A model generated the notes under the pieces. The model saw only the letters and a program-made list of their open reading frames with translations. It was not told where the DNA came from and searched no databases. Position numbers and translations under genes: made by a program. DNA of 48,539 nt from Planctomycetaceae bacterium (GTDB lineage: Bacteria; Planctomycetota; Planctomycetia; Planctomycetales; Planctomycetaceae). Shown piece after piece: positions 35,849 through 44,424 of the stretch. The stretch is taken from assembly GCA_021732995.1 (NCBI GenBank), contig JAKFWA010000130.1:1-48539 (forward strand), read 5' to 3'. Within the stretch, counting starts at the first letter, position 1. The number at the start of each line of letters is the position of its first letter.

Positions 35849-36219
35849 GCGACGCAGAACAATACTTCGACAAGCGCGCTGCGAAGCTTCGACGACTGAT
35901 GGGGTTCTGCCCTCTCACTCCGAAGGAGGCCGAAGAGGCACTTCGCAAGATCAAGAAACGCCAGGCGTCCGAGGAAGAGATCGACGCCTTGGTCGATGCC
36001 GTGTCACGTGGTGAGATTCCAATTCCAGACGAACCCGAACAGGACGACGAACCTAGATGGACCCCAGAAGAGGACTTCGAGGCGATGGAGTTGGATGCGG
36101 TGCTCTTCAAGAATGAGGGTGAGCGAAGCCCCGAGACGGACCAACTTGAGGACGAACTCCTTGAGGAGCTATCGAACGATGACGAGTCAGAAAAAGACGC
36201 CGATGGACTGGAGGGCTGA
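35845..36219 (+). CDS. Highly acidic protein between sigma factor and peptidase (unknown; possible regulator)
   Basis: This 124-residue protein has a basic N-terminal helix region (YFDKRAAKLRRLMGFCPLTPKEAEEALRKIKKRQ), then a very acidic half rich in Glu and Asp (PDEPEQDDEP, SPETDQLEDELLEELSNDDE). There is no membrane segment. Its ATG overlaps the sigma stop (ATGA) and its end overlaps the peptidase start by about 40 nt, so all three are translated as a unit. I recognise no family. Position suggests an anti-sigma factor or substrate of the peptidase, but this is inference from gene order. Confidence 0.7.
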   Translation: MSDAEQYFDKRAAKLRRLMGFCPLTPKEAEEALRKIKKRQASEEEIDALVDAVSRGEIPIPDEPEQDDEPRWTPEEDFEAMELDAVLFKNEGERSPETDQLEDELLEELSNDDESEKDADGLEG

Positions 36220-37087
36220 GCAATTCGCCCAAGAGAAGGCCGGAAAGCAAGCCGATGCCCTCATTGCGCGCATGAAGCTCTCCTATCCGATTGATCCACT
36301 CATGGTGGCGAAAGATGAGCATCCGCGTCTTCGGGCTGGCGGCAGAAACTTCGGGAACAGGTTCGATGGAAAGCTAAAGTACGTTCCCGATCAGCGTTAC
36401 TTCGCGATGATGTACAACACGAAGTACGACACCTATTGCGCCCTTGGTGAACATCATCCCCGAACGAGGTTTACAATCGCACACGAACTTGGGCACTACC
36501 ACATCAAGCACCATCGGGAGTATCTCCAGCACCGGAGAACATCGCACGCTTCGATTACTGAGTTTCGGAGCAACGCGGTGATCGAAAAGGAAGCCGACGC
36601 TTTCGCAGCCAGTCTTCTTCTTCCGACGCACTTGGTGCAGCCCATCGTCAATCGCGGCAACTTGTCACTCGGCGCCATCGATAGCATCGCCGGTGACTTC
36701 GGTACCTCGCGCGTGAGCACGTCCATTCGGTCCGTGCAGTTGTCTCACTTTCCGTGTGCCGTCGCTGGGATCCGAAACGGAGCGGTCTCGTGGATCTTTC
36801 CATCAGAGTCACTAATCGAAGCTGGGATCTACCCCAACAAGGGTGTGATGCCGGCCAATGCCAGCGAACCGTGGGATCGATGCCGGATGAGCATCCCAGG
36901 CGAGTCGGAAGCCGGTGGCGAAATCCAAGACTGGTTCCAGACCTACCAGAAAGAGCACTTGGATGAGGTGTACGTTCACGAGGAGTATATTCCTATTCCC
37001 TCAATGAACACGCTGCTGGTGCTGCTGACTATCGACGAGTGTGACATCTGTGAGGATGACGAAGTCGAGGACAGCGGAGACTGGTGA
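36179..37087 (+). CDS. ImmA/IrrE-type metallopeptidase
   Basis: A 302-residue zinc metallopeptidase. The catalytic motif is FTIAHELGHYHIKHH (HExxH), and the third ligand lies in VIEKEADAFAASLLLPTHLV, the standard E-x-x-A-x-x-F-A segment of the ImmA/IrrE (DUF955) family. The approximately 120 residues after the catalytic domain are extra and end in an acidic CDICEDDEVEDSGDW tail. Start candidates are ATG at 36179 or 36203; both overlap the acidic gene. Known relatives cleave repressors, such as ImmR in an integrative element and DdrO in Deinococcus. Here no HTH repressor is next to it, so the sigma factor or the acidic protein is the likely target. Confidence 0.85.
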   Translation: MTSQKKTPMDWRAEQFAQEKAGKQADALIARMKLSYPIDPLMVAKDEHPRLRAGGRNFGNRFDGKLKYVPDQRYFAMMYNTKYDTYCALGEHHPRTRFTIAHELGHYHIKHHREYLQHRRTSHASITEFRSNAVIEKEADAFAASLLLPTHLVQPIVNRGNLSLGAIDSIAGDFGTSRVSTSIRSVQLSHFPCAVAGIRNGAVSWIFPSESLIEAGIYPNKGVMPANASEPWDRCRMSIPGESEAGGEIQDWFQTYQKEHLDEVYVHEEYIPIPSMNTLLVLLTIDECDICEDDEVEDSGDW

Positions 37088-37312
37088 GGGCCAGACATCC
37101 TTGGCGACAAAATCGTGTCTTGCGCCGACCATGCTTAGAGTTCGCGGATACTCGACGCGGCCAACCAATTGCGAAGGCATTTGGTCAAAGGTGCTGTAGA
37201 AAGTCGTCTGCTCGCGCCATGGCTTGCAACTGAAGTAGATCAAGCATCAACCGTTGTTACGATCATGCTTCATATGAATTGCTTTGACGTACTGAGAATT
37301 CAGGATGCCACC

Positions 37313-38140
37313 ATGAAAACCATCTTCGGCTTGGTCTTATCTCTGTGTTTGTTTGGCAGCGCGGCTCTGGCGCATGATCCGAAGCCGGATGCCTCGAAGG
37401 GGACTGGCCTCAAGGTGTTGGTGTATTCCAATACGGGCTACTACCGGCATCCGGAGATTCCACGGATCAATCGATGGCTGGTGCTGCTCGGGCACGAGAA
37501 TGGGTTTGAAGTCGACGTGACCGAGCATTGGAAGGACATGCAGACGGCGGAGCTGAGTCGCTACGACGTGCTGGTGTTGAACAATGCCAATGAACTCGAC
37601 CTCGTCCTGCCGGAAGCGCAACGCAAATCGGTGGAGACCTGGTTCACCACCGGCAAGAAGGGCATTGTCGCTTTGCATGCGACGCTGGTGCGGCAGCAGA
37701 AGTGGCCGTGGCTGAGTCAGCTCGGCGGTTGCGACTTCAACAGCGACTCCGATTTCCTCAAGGCGAAAATCACGATTGATCCGGCTGCCAAGGATCACCC
37801 CGCCGTCAAGGGGCAGCCTGCTGAGTTCATCTACGAAGCGGACTGGACGAACCACGACCGTGCTGTCACTGGCCTGCCCGGCTTCAAGGTGCTGATGCGC
37901 GTTGACGAGTCGACTTACGAACCCGTACGCGAGTACTTCAAGACGCGAAACGGCAAGCCGATGGGCAAGGACCATCCCATCGCCTGGACTCACGAGCCCG
38001 AATCAGGCGGACGCTTCTTCTACACCGAGTTCGGTCACGATCTGCGTTCGCTCAACACGCCGTTCGCCCGCCAGCACGTCCTTGAAGCCATCAAGTGGAC
38101 CGGTAAAAAGCCTGCCCCGACCGCGAAAGCAGCCAAGTAG
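37313..38140 (+). CDS. ThuA-like domain protein, exported
   Basis: A 275-residue protein with a clear signal peptide, MKTIFGLVLSLCLFGSAALA, followed by a ThuA-like (glutamine-amidotransferase-like) domain. Typical phrases are LKVLVYSNTGYYRHPEIPRINRWL, YDVLVLNNANELDL, GKKGIVALHATLV, the acidic/aromatic YEADWTNHDR and HPIAWTHEPESGGRFFYTEFGHD. ThuA-like proteins are linked to carbohydrate use and are frequent in planctomycetes, often beside Gfo/Idh/MocA or DUF7133 proteins. I put the start at the ATG at 37313, where the signal peptide begins. It converges with ribBA, with 23 nt between the two genes. Confidence 0.88.
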   Translation: MKTIFGLVLSLCLFGSAALAHDPKPDASKGTGLKVLVYSNTGYYRHPEIPRINRWLVLLGHENGFEVDVTEHWKDMQTAELSRYDVLVLNNANELDLVLPEAQRKSVETWFTTGKKGIVALHATLVRQQKWPWLSQLGGCDFNSDSDFLKAKITIDPAAKDHPAVKGQPAEFIYEADWTNHDRAVTGLPGFKVLMRVDESTYEPVREYFKTRNGKPMGKDHPIAWTHEPESGGRFFYTEFGHDLRSLNTPFARQHVLEAIKWTGKKPAPTAKAAK

Positions 38141-38163
38141 TCTCGCAGATACTCGAGAACGGA

Positions 38164-39402
38164 CTACGGCGGCGGCAGGATGTGGCCCATCTTGTCGCGC
38201 TTGGTGGCCATGTAGTTCGCTCGCTGCTGGACGGGGGGGGCGATGATCGGAACCTGCTCAACAACCTTCAGGTCCCAGGCTTGTTCGAAGGAGAGTGTCT
38301 TCTTGGGGTTGTTGGTCAGCAGGCGGATCTTGGACAGGCCCAGGTCCTTCAAGATCTGGAGGCCGATCATGTAGTCGCGCTGATCGGCTTTGAAGCCCAG
38401 CTTGTGATTGGCCTCAACTGTGTCGTAGCCCTGATCCTGCAACTGATAAGCCTTGAGCTTGGCCGTCAGCCCGATGCCACGACCTTCCTGCGGCAGATAG
38501 ACGACTGCACCAGCGCCCTCGTTGTGAATCATCTGCATGGCCATGTGCAGTTGCTCGCCGCAATCACAGCGCAGCGAGCCCAGGATGTCCCCCGTGAAGC
38601 AAGACGAGTGCATCCGAACCAGCGGCGCTTCGACGGCAGTCAGGTCGCCCCAGACCATCGCCAGCGGTTCTTGCTCCTCGTGCTCGACTTTGTAAGCGAC
38701 GAACCTCGGCGAGCCGTACTCGGCCGTGTCGATCACAACATCGGCCTCGCGCTTTACCAGCCGTTCGCGCAGTCGTCGGTACTTCGTCAGCGATTCAATG
38801 GTGATCATCGGCAGCTGAAACTGTCGCGAGAGCTGCCGCAGCTCATCCCGGTCGGCCATACCGGATGTGGTCTGGCTCAGAATCTCGATGAGCACGCCAA
38901 CTGGCTGCAGGCCGGCCATCCGCATGAGGTCGACCGTTGCTTCCGTATGTCCGGCGCGACGCAGCACGCCGCCATCTTTGCCCAGCAACGGGCAGATGTG
39001 GCCAGGCTTCACGAAATCGGAATGCAGAGCTCGTTGATCAGCCAGCGCGCGGATGGTGCGGGCGCGGTTCTCGGCACTGACACCAGAACCGGCTTCAATG
39101 TGATCGACCGGTGTCAGGAAGTGAGTCCGGTTCGGAGCGTTGTTGGCGCTGGAATCCACAATTGGAGCGAGTCGCAGGCGCTCGGCAGTTTCGTTTGGCA
39201 GGGGGACGCACAATACGCCCGCTCCGTAACGGAGCATGAACGTCACTTGTTCCGGCGTCATCGTTTCGGCGGCACAAATCAGATCGCCTTCGTTCTCCCG
39301 ATCCGCGGCGTCGACCACGATGATCATCTTCCCGGCTCGCAAGGCCGCGAGCGCCGAGTCGATGGAGTCGTATTCAAATTCGGGAGTTTCATGTTCCGTC
39401 AT
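38164..39402 (-). CDS. ribBA: RibBA, DHBP synthase / GTP cyclohydrolase II
   Basis: A bifunctional 412-residue enzyme of riboflavin synthesis. The N-terminal 3,4-dihydroxy-2-butanone-4-phosphate synthase domain (about 1-205) has VVDAADRENEGDLICAAE and RAGHTEATVDLMRMAG. The C-terminal GTP cyclohydrolase II domain (about 206-412) has zinc cysteines in HSSCFTGDILGSLRCDCG, the QEGRGIGLTAKLKAYQLQDQG catalytic stretch and LLTNNPKK. All signature motifs look intact, so both activities should be present. No FMN riboswitch is seen in the upstream 290 nt. It is alone; no other rib gene is nearby. Confidence 0.96.
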   Translation of the reverse strand: MTEHETPEFEYDSIDSALAALRAGKMIIVVDAADRENEGDLICAAETMTPEQVTFMLRYGAGVLCVPLPNETAERLRLAPIVDSSANNAPNRTHFLTPVDHIEAGSGVSAENRARTIRALADQRALHSDFVKPGHICPLLGKDGGVLRRAGHTEATVDLMRMAGLQPVGVLIEILSQTTSGMADRDELRQLSRQFQLPMITIESLTKYRRLRERLVKREADVVIDTAEYGSPRFVAYKVEHEEQEPLAMVWGDLTAVEAPLVRMHSSCFTGDILGSLRCDCGEQLHMAMQMIHNEGAGAVVYLPQEGRGIGLTAKLKAYQLQDQGYDTVEANHKLGFKADQRDYMIGLQILKDLGLSKIRLLTNNPKKTLSFEQAWDLKVVEQVPIIAPPVQQRANYMATKRDKMGHILPPP

Positions 39403-39695
39403 GGCAAGCTCGTGTACGTCAAAGGTGCGAAGGGCCGGCGGCCCACAGGGGAGACTTTAGAGCAGTCACCCGGTTTGACGAAGCGGAGCGACACTTCCAG
39501 ACCTTGCCCATCTTATGGGTCAGATCATCATAAGTGTTAGAAGAAACGCTATTTGGCGTTGCCCTCTGATTTATGCCTTAGCTAACTTTCCGCCGCCGTC
39601 GCGACTTTGAATGCCGAGATTGTGCAGTGATGTTCTGCAGGCACTTTCAGGGTTGGACGGGCACGGCGCTAGAGACGCCCCAAGGAGAGAGAACA

Positions 39696-40034
39696 GTGGC
39701 CAAAGATCAGACTGAAGAAACCACACCAGCCGAAGCAGCACCACAGCAGCAGCAACTGCAGCAGACGCTCATTGTCGAAGACAGCAACGCAACTGCTGGC
39801 TACGCCAATTTCTGCCGCGTGTCGAGCACTCCCGAAGAGTTGCTGCTCGACCTGGGCCTGAACCCGAACCCCTACGCTCAGGGTGAAGTTCGCGTGCCAG
39901 TGACCCAACGGATCATCATGAATCACTTCACCGCGAAGCGATTGCTGCAAGCGCTGTCGATGGCTCTGCAGCGTCATGAGCAAGCGTTCGGCGTGCTCGA
40001 GACCGACGTTCGTCGTCGCGTCCGTCGCACCTAA
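39696..40034 (+). CDS. DUF3467 family protein
   Basis: A 112-residue protein. After a Glu/Gln-rich N-terminus (EETTPAEAAPQQQQLQQ) comes the DUF3467 domain: TAGYANFCRVSSTPEELLLDLGLNPNPYAQGEVRVPVTQRIIMNHFTAKRLLQALSMALQRHEQAFG. This follows the pattern YANfvrVs.tpeEfllDfGl..RiimsP.hAkrLl..L...i..YE..fG. The function of the family is unknown. The start is GTG at 39696, with AAGGAG 8 nt upstream; an in-frame ATG at 39627 is not supported. The gene ends in a strong terminator. Confidence 0.82.
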   Translation: MAKDQTEETTPAEAAPQQQQLQQTLIVEDSNATAGYANFCRVSSTPEELLLDLGLNPNPYAQGEVRVPVTQRIIMNHFTAKRLLQALSMALQRHEQAFGVLETDVRRRVRRT

Positions 40035-40057
40035 TTCGTCTGCGGACTACGTACACG

Positions 40058-40088
40058 AAAACCGCGTCTCGCTGGGACGCGGTTTTTT
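40058..40088 (+). terminator. Intrinsic terminator after the DUF3467 gene
   Basis: AAAACCGCGTC at 40058-40068 pairs perfectly over 11 bp with GACGCGGTTTT at 40076-40086, with a 7-nt loop and TTTTTT at 40083-40088. It ends the DUF3467 transcript only 17 nt before the glycosyltransferase ATG. The glycosyltransferase must then be transcribed from very near, or by readthrough. The hairpin also has an A-run on the other side, so it could work both ways. Confidence 0.9.
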
Positions 40089-40105
40089 GTTTGGATGGAT
40101 GCAGA

Positions 40106-41305
40106 ATGAAGATCGCCATCAACATCGAAAAGCTGGGCCGACGCCGCGGTGGTGCCGAGAAGTACGCGGCCACCGTCACACGCTGGCTGATTGATGCCGG
40201 TCACGAAGTACATGTTTACGCGACGGAAGCTGATGTTGATGAGTTGCCGCCCGGCACTCCGGTGCAGTGGGTGCGACCGTTCTGCCCGCCGGGATTTGGC
40301 TGGCTCCGAACTTACCTCTTCGCACGCGCTTCCGAAGCGGCGCTGAAACCGGGCAACTTCGACTTGATCATCGGGTTCAACAAGGTCTGGTACGTGCACG
40401 CGTACCTCGCCGTCGGCGGAGCCCATCCCGCGACGCTGGCTTGCAACAGTCTGCGTTTTCGATCGCCTCTGATCCGCGCCGGATGGTGGCTCACCAAGTG
40501 GCTCAGTCCGAAGCAGTGGGTCTTTCGCTGGATCGCACACAAGCAGTTTGCGGGCGCGCAGCGGGCACACATCGTTGCTCCGGCCAATGTAGTCGCCGAA
40601 CACTTCGTCCAGTATCACGGCGTACCGCGCGAGGAGATGTCGGTCGTCTATAACGCGCTCGACAGTCTTGCGACGCTGCCCGATGCTGCTATTGCTCGAA
40701 CGACCTTTCGCCAGCGTCACGGATTTGGACCGAACGACGTCGTATTGCTGTTCGTCGCGCGCAACTACGAACTCAAGGGCCTTGAGCCGCTGCTGGAAGC
40801 ATTCGCCAAGGTCGCCGGTCAGGCACCCAACGCGCGATTGATCGCCTGCGGCAGCCGTCGCGATCGACGCTTTCGACGACAGGCCGCACGGTTAGGACTT
40901 CAGGATCGAGTGCGGTTCCTCGGCTTCGTGGATGAGATCCGCGAATGCTTCGCCGGCTGCGACGTTTTAACGTTCCCCACTTTCTATGACCCGTGCAGTC
41001 TGGTTGTTCTCGAAGCCATGAACGCCGGCCTGCCGGTTATCACCACCAAACAAAACGGAGCCGGCGAGTTGCTGACGGAAGGCGAGGACGGCTACGTCAT
41101 CGATAGCCCCTGGGCGATTGATCAACTCGCCGATCGCATAATAGGTTTGGTCAATGATCCGCCGCTGCGTGACCGCATTAGCCAGTGCGCTCGGCAGAAT
41201 GTCCTCAAATGCACCGTGGAAGCTCGCGAGCAAGAACTGCTTGCAGCGCTGTCCAAAGCCGCCAGCGGCGCGAAGTCTGCATTGCCGCGAGCAGTCACTC
41301 CATAA
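40106..41305 (+). CDS. Glycosyltransferase family 4 (GT-B fold)
   Basis: A 399-residue enzyme that transfers an activated sugar to an acceptor in the cytoplasm. The N-terminus MKIAINIEKLGRRRGGAEKYAATVTRWL has the acceptor-side Rossmann opening with its Gly-Gly-Ala-Glu loop. The donor domain has VLLFVARNYELKGLEPLLEAFAKV, RVRFLGFVDEIRECFAGCDVLTFPTFYDPCSLVVLEAMNAGLPVITT; the E(x7)E-like element (DPCSLVVLEAM) places it in GT4. It may be a lipopolysaccharide- or heptosyl-type transferase, but the sugar is not readable. An alternative TTG at 40091 is less likely than the ATG at 40106. It starts right after a terminator. Confidence 0.88.
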   Translation: MKIAINIEKLGRRRGGAEKYAATVTRWLIDAGHEVHVYATEADVDELPPGTPVQWVRPFCPPGFGWLRTYLFARASEAALKPGNFDLIIGFNKVWYVHAYLAVGGAHPATLACNSLRFRSPLIRAGWWLTKWLSPKQWVFRWIAHKQFAGAQRAHIVAPANVVAEHFVQYHGVPREEMSVVYNALDSLATLPDAAIARTTFRQRHGFGPNDVVLLFVARNYELKGLEPLLEAFAKVAGQAPNARLIACGSRRDRRFRRQAARLGLQDRVRFLGFVDEIRECFAGCDVLTFPTFYDPCSLVVLEAMNAGLPVITTKQNGAGELLTEGEDGYVIDSPWAIDQLADRIIGLVNDPPLRDRISQCARQNVLKCTVEAREQELLAALSKAASGAKSALPRAVTP

Positions 41306-41330
41306 CTAAGGTACGAGGAGCGTTGCCGCT

Positions 41331-42560
41331 TTACAGCTCCAGCATGCCGATTTCTTTCAACTGCTCCGGCGTCGGAAACAAGTTGATCCGGTAGCGCGCG
41401 GGGTAGTAACTATCGTCCAGCGTGAGCAGGTCGCCAACAATATCCGCCACGCGATCCCATTCGCCGATCGCTTCAACTCCTTGTTCGTTGGCAAACATGA
41501 TCAAGGACGTTTTGGGTAGCAGGCTGTCAACATTCTGAGGCCAGACGCAGTAGCTCATGACGAGGCCAGTGGACTTATTTTTCATGCCTGAGAATGAAGC
41601 GACGAACACATCCTTCTGTTCTTTGTCGAGAACCGCCTCAAGTAATTCTTTCTGCTCCGCATAGAGGTCACCCATGAAGTTTGTTTTCAACTGATCAAAG
41701 CGCGGAAACAACTTGTGGGTTTTCGGAATGATCCAGTCTTCCCATTCACCATCAACCAGTCGCAGAGGAATGGGTGACATTGGGCGAGGTTCATCCTTCA
41801 GTGCTGCTTCCGTCATGTTCAGCATAAGTTCCAACGCTATATCGTCGTTGGTGCCGGTGACGAAGAGAGTGTCACGTTGCGGAACCATCGCCACATGATC
41901 GCCTGATACCTCCCAGGAACTGATGGAATCCTTGAGGAGAATGCGCGATGAGTCGTAATTATCGCCTGTGATCGCGGAGTAGAGCTGACTGCTGATTCCC
42001 GAGGATGGTTCAGTACCCATTCGGGAATGGCCCATCGTCGCCTCCTCGAGGTTCTGGCAGGCGGCTTCCATCGCTTCGTAGTACGTGACGCCCCACTTCT
42101 CCAGATCAGTCTGGCTGAGCCCTCTCATTGACGAAGGCATGTCATACACGAGCGAAGTCACAAGATGTTCGCCCAGCGGATAGTTCGGATTTTCGAATCC
42201 CTTGCCGCTCGTCAACCGGACTCGGAGATCGGTATTGACGATGGCCGCACGCAGCCAGATTTTCGGCCTCAGGTTTGGACGTGCTTCTTCAAACGACTCT
42301 GGTAGCTCCTCGGCCGCGGCCACGAAGCCGGCAATAATGTTTTTGAGGTGCGTTGATCGCTCGCGGCGCGGAAGCTGGCAGTGCTCCTGGTACATGTTGG
42401 TGAGGTTCATTTCCCCACCACCTTTATTCACCAGACGGAAGTGCTCTTTCTCATATTGAAGATCTCGCGTATCGCCAGCGCGCCGCAATTCGGCCAGCAC
42501 GGCCTTGGCGAATTGATCCTGCGAGGGCCGTCCAAGAAACCAGTTCTTCAAGAAGTTCAT
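41331..42560 (-). CDS. DUF1444-like protein (YtpQ type)
   Basis: A 409-residue soluble protein. It has the family's pattern: central YDMPSSMRGLSQTDLEKWGVTYYEAMEAACQNLEEAT, then GDNYDSSRILLKDSISSWEVSGDHVAMVPQRDTLFVTG, resembling the YtpQ/DUF1444 domain. The ending (RYRINLFPTPEQLKEIGMLEL) is an additional domain. No signal or membrane segment is seen. The DUF1444 function is not known. I chose the ATG at 42560 over one at 42575. Base composition looks lower in GC than neighbours, by eye only. It is the reverse of, and converges with, the glycosyltransferase. Confidence 0.65.
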   Translation of the reverse strand: MNFLKNWFLGRPSQDQFAKAVLAELRRAGDTRDLQYEKEHFRLVNKGGGEMNLTNMYQEHCQLPRRERSTHLKNIIAGFVAAAEELPESFEEARPNLRPKIWLRAAIVNTDLRVRLTSGKGFENPNYPLGEHLVTSLVYDMPSSMRGLSQTDLEKWGVTYYEAMEAACQNLEEATMGHSRMGTEPSSGISSQLYSAITGDNYDSSRILLKDSISSWEVSGDHVAMVPQRDTLFVTGTNDDIALELMLNMTEAALKDEPRPMSPIPLRLVDGEWEDWIIPKTHKLFPRFDQLKTNFMGDLYAEQKELLEAVLDKEQKDVFVASFSGMKNKSTGLVMSYCVWPQNVDSLLPKTSLIMFANEQGVEAIGEWDRVADIVGDLLTLDDSYYPARYRINLFPTPEQLKEIGMLEL

Positions 42561-42676
42561 CTGGAGCACCATCAAGAATGACTTGAGTCGATCACAGGAC
42601 GAACTCTTCGTACCTCCACGACCAATGCGCCTTCAATAGCACGCCGTCGAAATGCGGAGCAGCGCTTCCCGGAAGA

Positions 42677-44170
42677 CTACGCGAAGATATCGAAGATCGG
42701 CGTGCCGTGATCGATATCGAGACGCTTACGACCGGGGATTTCCAGCTTGCGATTGTCGAGGCCCATCAGATGCAGCACGGTGGCATGCAGGTCGGTGACG
42801 TAGTGACCTTCGCCCAACGCGTGGTAGCCCAGTTCGTCTGTCGCTCCGTGCACGTAGCCTTGTTTCAAACCGGCTCCAGCCATCCAAATCGTGAAACCGT
42901 TCGGATGATGGTCGCGACCATCTTTGCCACCGCCGCGCAGTTCGAGACCGGGTGTGCGACCGAACTCGGTGCAGAACACAACCAGGACGTCATCCAGCAG
43001 GCCGCGTTGCTTGAGGTCCTGAATCAGACCTGCGATGGGGAGGTCGATCGTTGCACACAGGCGCGTGTGATTGTCCTTCAGCTTCTGGTGCGAATCCCAA
43101 GTCCCGTAGCCCGACGGAAAGACCTGCACGAACCGCACGCCGCGTTCGACCAGTCGCCGCGCGGCGAGCAATCGCTGCCCAGCAATTTTGGTCGCATCGT
43201 TGTTCAAACCATAGAGCTTCGACGTTTCTTCGGTCTCCTTGGTGAAATCAATCGCCTCGGGCACCGCCGACTGCATGCGGAACGCGAGTTCATAAGCTCG
43301 GATGCGGGCTCGTAGCTCCTGATCTTCCGGGTACTCAACCGCCGTCAGCTCATTGAGGCGGTTGATCAGTTCGTATTCCTGACGCTGTTCCTCGAAGGTC
43401 TGACTGGCCTGGCGCTGACCAAAGGGCAGAGGATTCTTAGGATCGAGTGCCAGTGGAACCCCGGAATACTGCGGTCCGAGATAGTACGAGTCGATCGATT
43501 GACGCGTGTCCGATCGAGTCGGTCCGCCCAACACGACGTACTTCGGCAGATTCTCGTTGAGCGTTCCCAATCCGTACTGCGCCCACGCACCAATGCAAGG
43601 TTGAGTTTCATCGAGCCGATGTCGTCCGGTGTGAATCTGGTTCTCGGCGGCATGGTCGTTGTCCGTGGTCCACATGTTGCGGACGAAGCACAGATTATCC
43701 ACATGCTGAGCCAGATGCGGCCACCAGTCGGTGACTTCGATGCCGTTTTCACCATGCTTCTTCCAGCCAACCTGCATCGGGTAAATCGTCGGGTAGACGT
43801 CGCGAACGTTGATCTCTTCAGCAGCAACCGATCGAAAACGCTTCTTGTGCAGCGGCGAGTTCACCGGGTTCTCGAACGGCGTCTTGTCGAACGTCATCCC
43901 GGCGTATTTGTTGAGCGCCGCTTTTGGATCGAACGTCTCAACGTGGCTGTAACCTCCAGACAAAAACACCCAGATCGTCGATTTCGCTCGCGGCTGGTGG
44001 TGCAATTGCTGCGGCGGCGTCGCGTGAGCGGATGGACGTTCGGCCGAGGTTTCGGCGGCTCGCACGATGCCATCATCGGCCAGCATTGCTCCCAGCGACA
44101 GACCCGTAAAGCCCAGTCCGAGGTCGGACAGGAAGGCTCGACGATCTGACTTTCCGAATGCAGATGTCAC
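42677..44170 (-). CDS. DUF1501 family protein, second copy (Tat-exported)
   Basis: The 497-residue product begins with a twin-arginine leader, SDRRAFLSDLGLGFTGLSLGAMLADD. The alkaline-phosphatase-like core includes STIWVFLSGGYSHVETFDPK, CFVRNMWTTDNDHAAENQIHTGRH, CTEFGRTPGLELRGGGKDGRDHHPNGFTIWMAGAG and the C-terminal HALGEGHYVTDLHATVLHLMGLD. It belongs to the longer subgroup that normally accompanies DUF1549/DUF1553 cytochrome proteins, but neither is next to it: upstream is a divergent phosphohexomutase. Activity of the family is not established. It differs enough from the copy at 4479 to be a separate subgroup, not a recent duplicate. Confidence 0.88.
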   Translation of the reverse strand: MTSAFGKSDRRAFLSDLGLGFTGLSLGAMLADDGIVRAAETSAERPSAHATPPQQLHHQPRAKSTIWVFLSGGYSHVETFDPKAALNKYAGMTFDKTPFENPVNSPLHKKRFRSVAAEEINVRDVYPTIYPMQVGWKKHGENGIEVTDWWPHLAQHVDNLCFVRNMWTTDNDHAAENQIHTGRHRLDETQPCIGAWAQYGLGTLNENLPKYVVLGGPTRSDTRQSIDSYYLGPQYSGVPLALDPKNPLPFGQRQASQTFEEQRQEYELINRLNELTAVEYPEDQELRARIRAYELAFRMQSAVPEAIDFTKETEETSKLYGLNNDATKIAGQRLLAARRLVERGVRFVQVFPSGYGTWDSHQKLKDNHTRLCATIDLPIAGLIQDLKQRGLLDDVLVVFCTEFGRTPGLELRGGGKDGRDHHPNGFTIWMAGAGLKQGYVHGATDELGYHALGEGHYVTDLHATVLHLMGLDNRKLEIPGRKRLDIDHGTPIFDIFA

Positions 44171-44424
44171 GAGATCAACTCCTCTCGCTGGCTTGAGCCG
44201 GGCCTACGAATCCGCAGAACAACGTGCAGCATTCACAGGCTGGTGACTCTGCTGCGGCGGATCAAGCGTCAAATCGGCGGGATGATCGAACCGACGGCCA
44301 TCCACGCCGAATTTGCCGCCAGGTCGCGGTTGAGTTCTCAGGATTCGTTAAGGTTGCGATGCTTCTGAGGGGAAATTCTCATCACACCCGGATTCGCGGC
44401 AGACATCGGACCAGGACGCACACC

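Noticed and set aside
37001-37243. 80-codon minus-strand frame at the right side of the sigma/peptidase module
   Set aside because: The first 50 codons (37090-37243) read somewhat like protein and could be a gene remnant. However, the start is TTG, a stop is directly upstream, the rest is antisense to the peptidase gene, and I recognise no family.
34125-37312. Integrated element with attachment-site repeats around the sigma/peptidase module
   Set aside because: No integrase, no tRNA target and no flanking direct repeat were found, so I call it only accessory-looking.
38182-39540. 452-codon open frame antisense to ribBA
   Set aside because: Overlaps the complete, motif-intact ribBA gene and has no family features.
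39403-39695. Possible FMN riboswitch upstream of ribBA
   Set aside because: I looked for the conserved RFN-element segments on the minus strand and did not find them.
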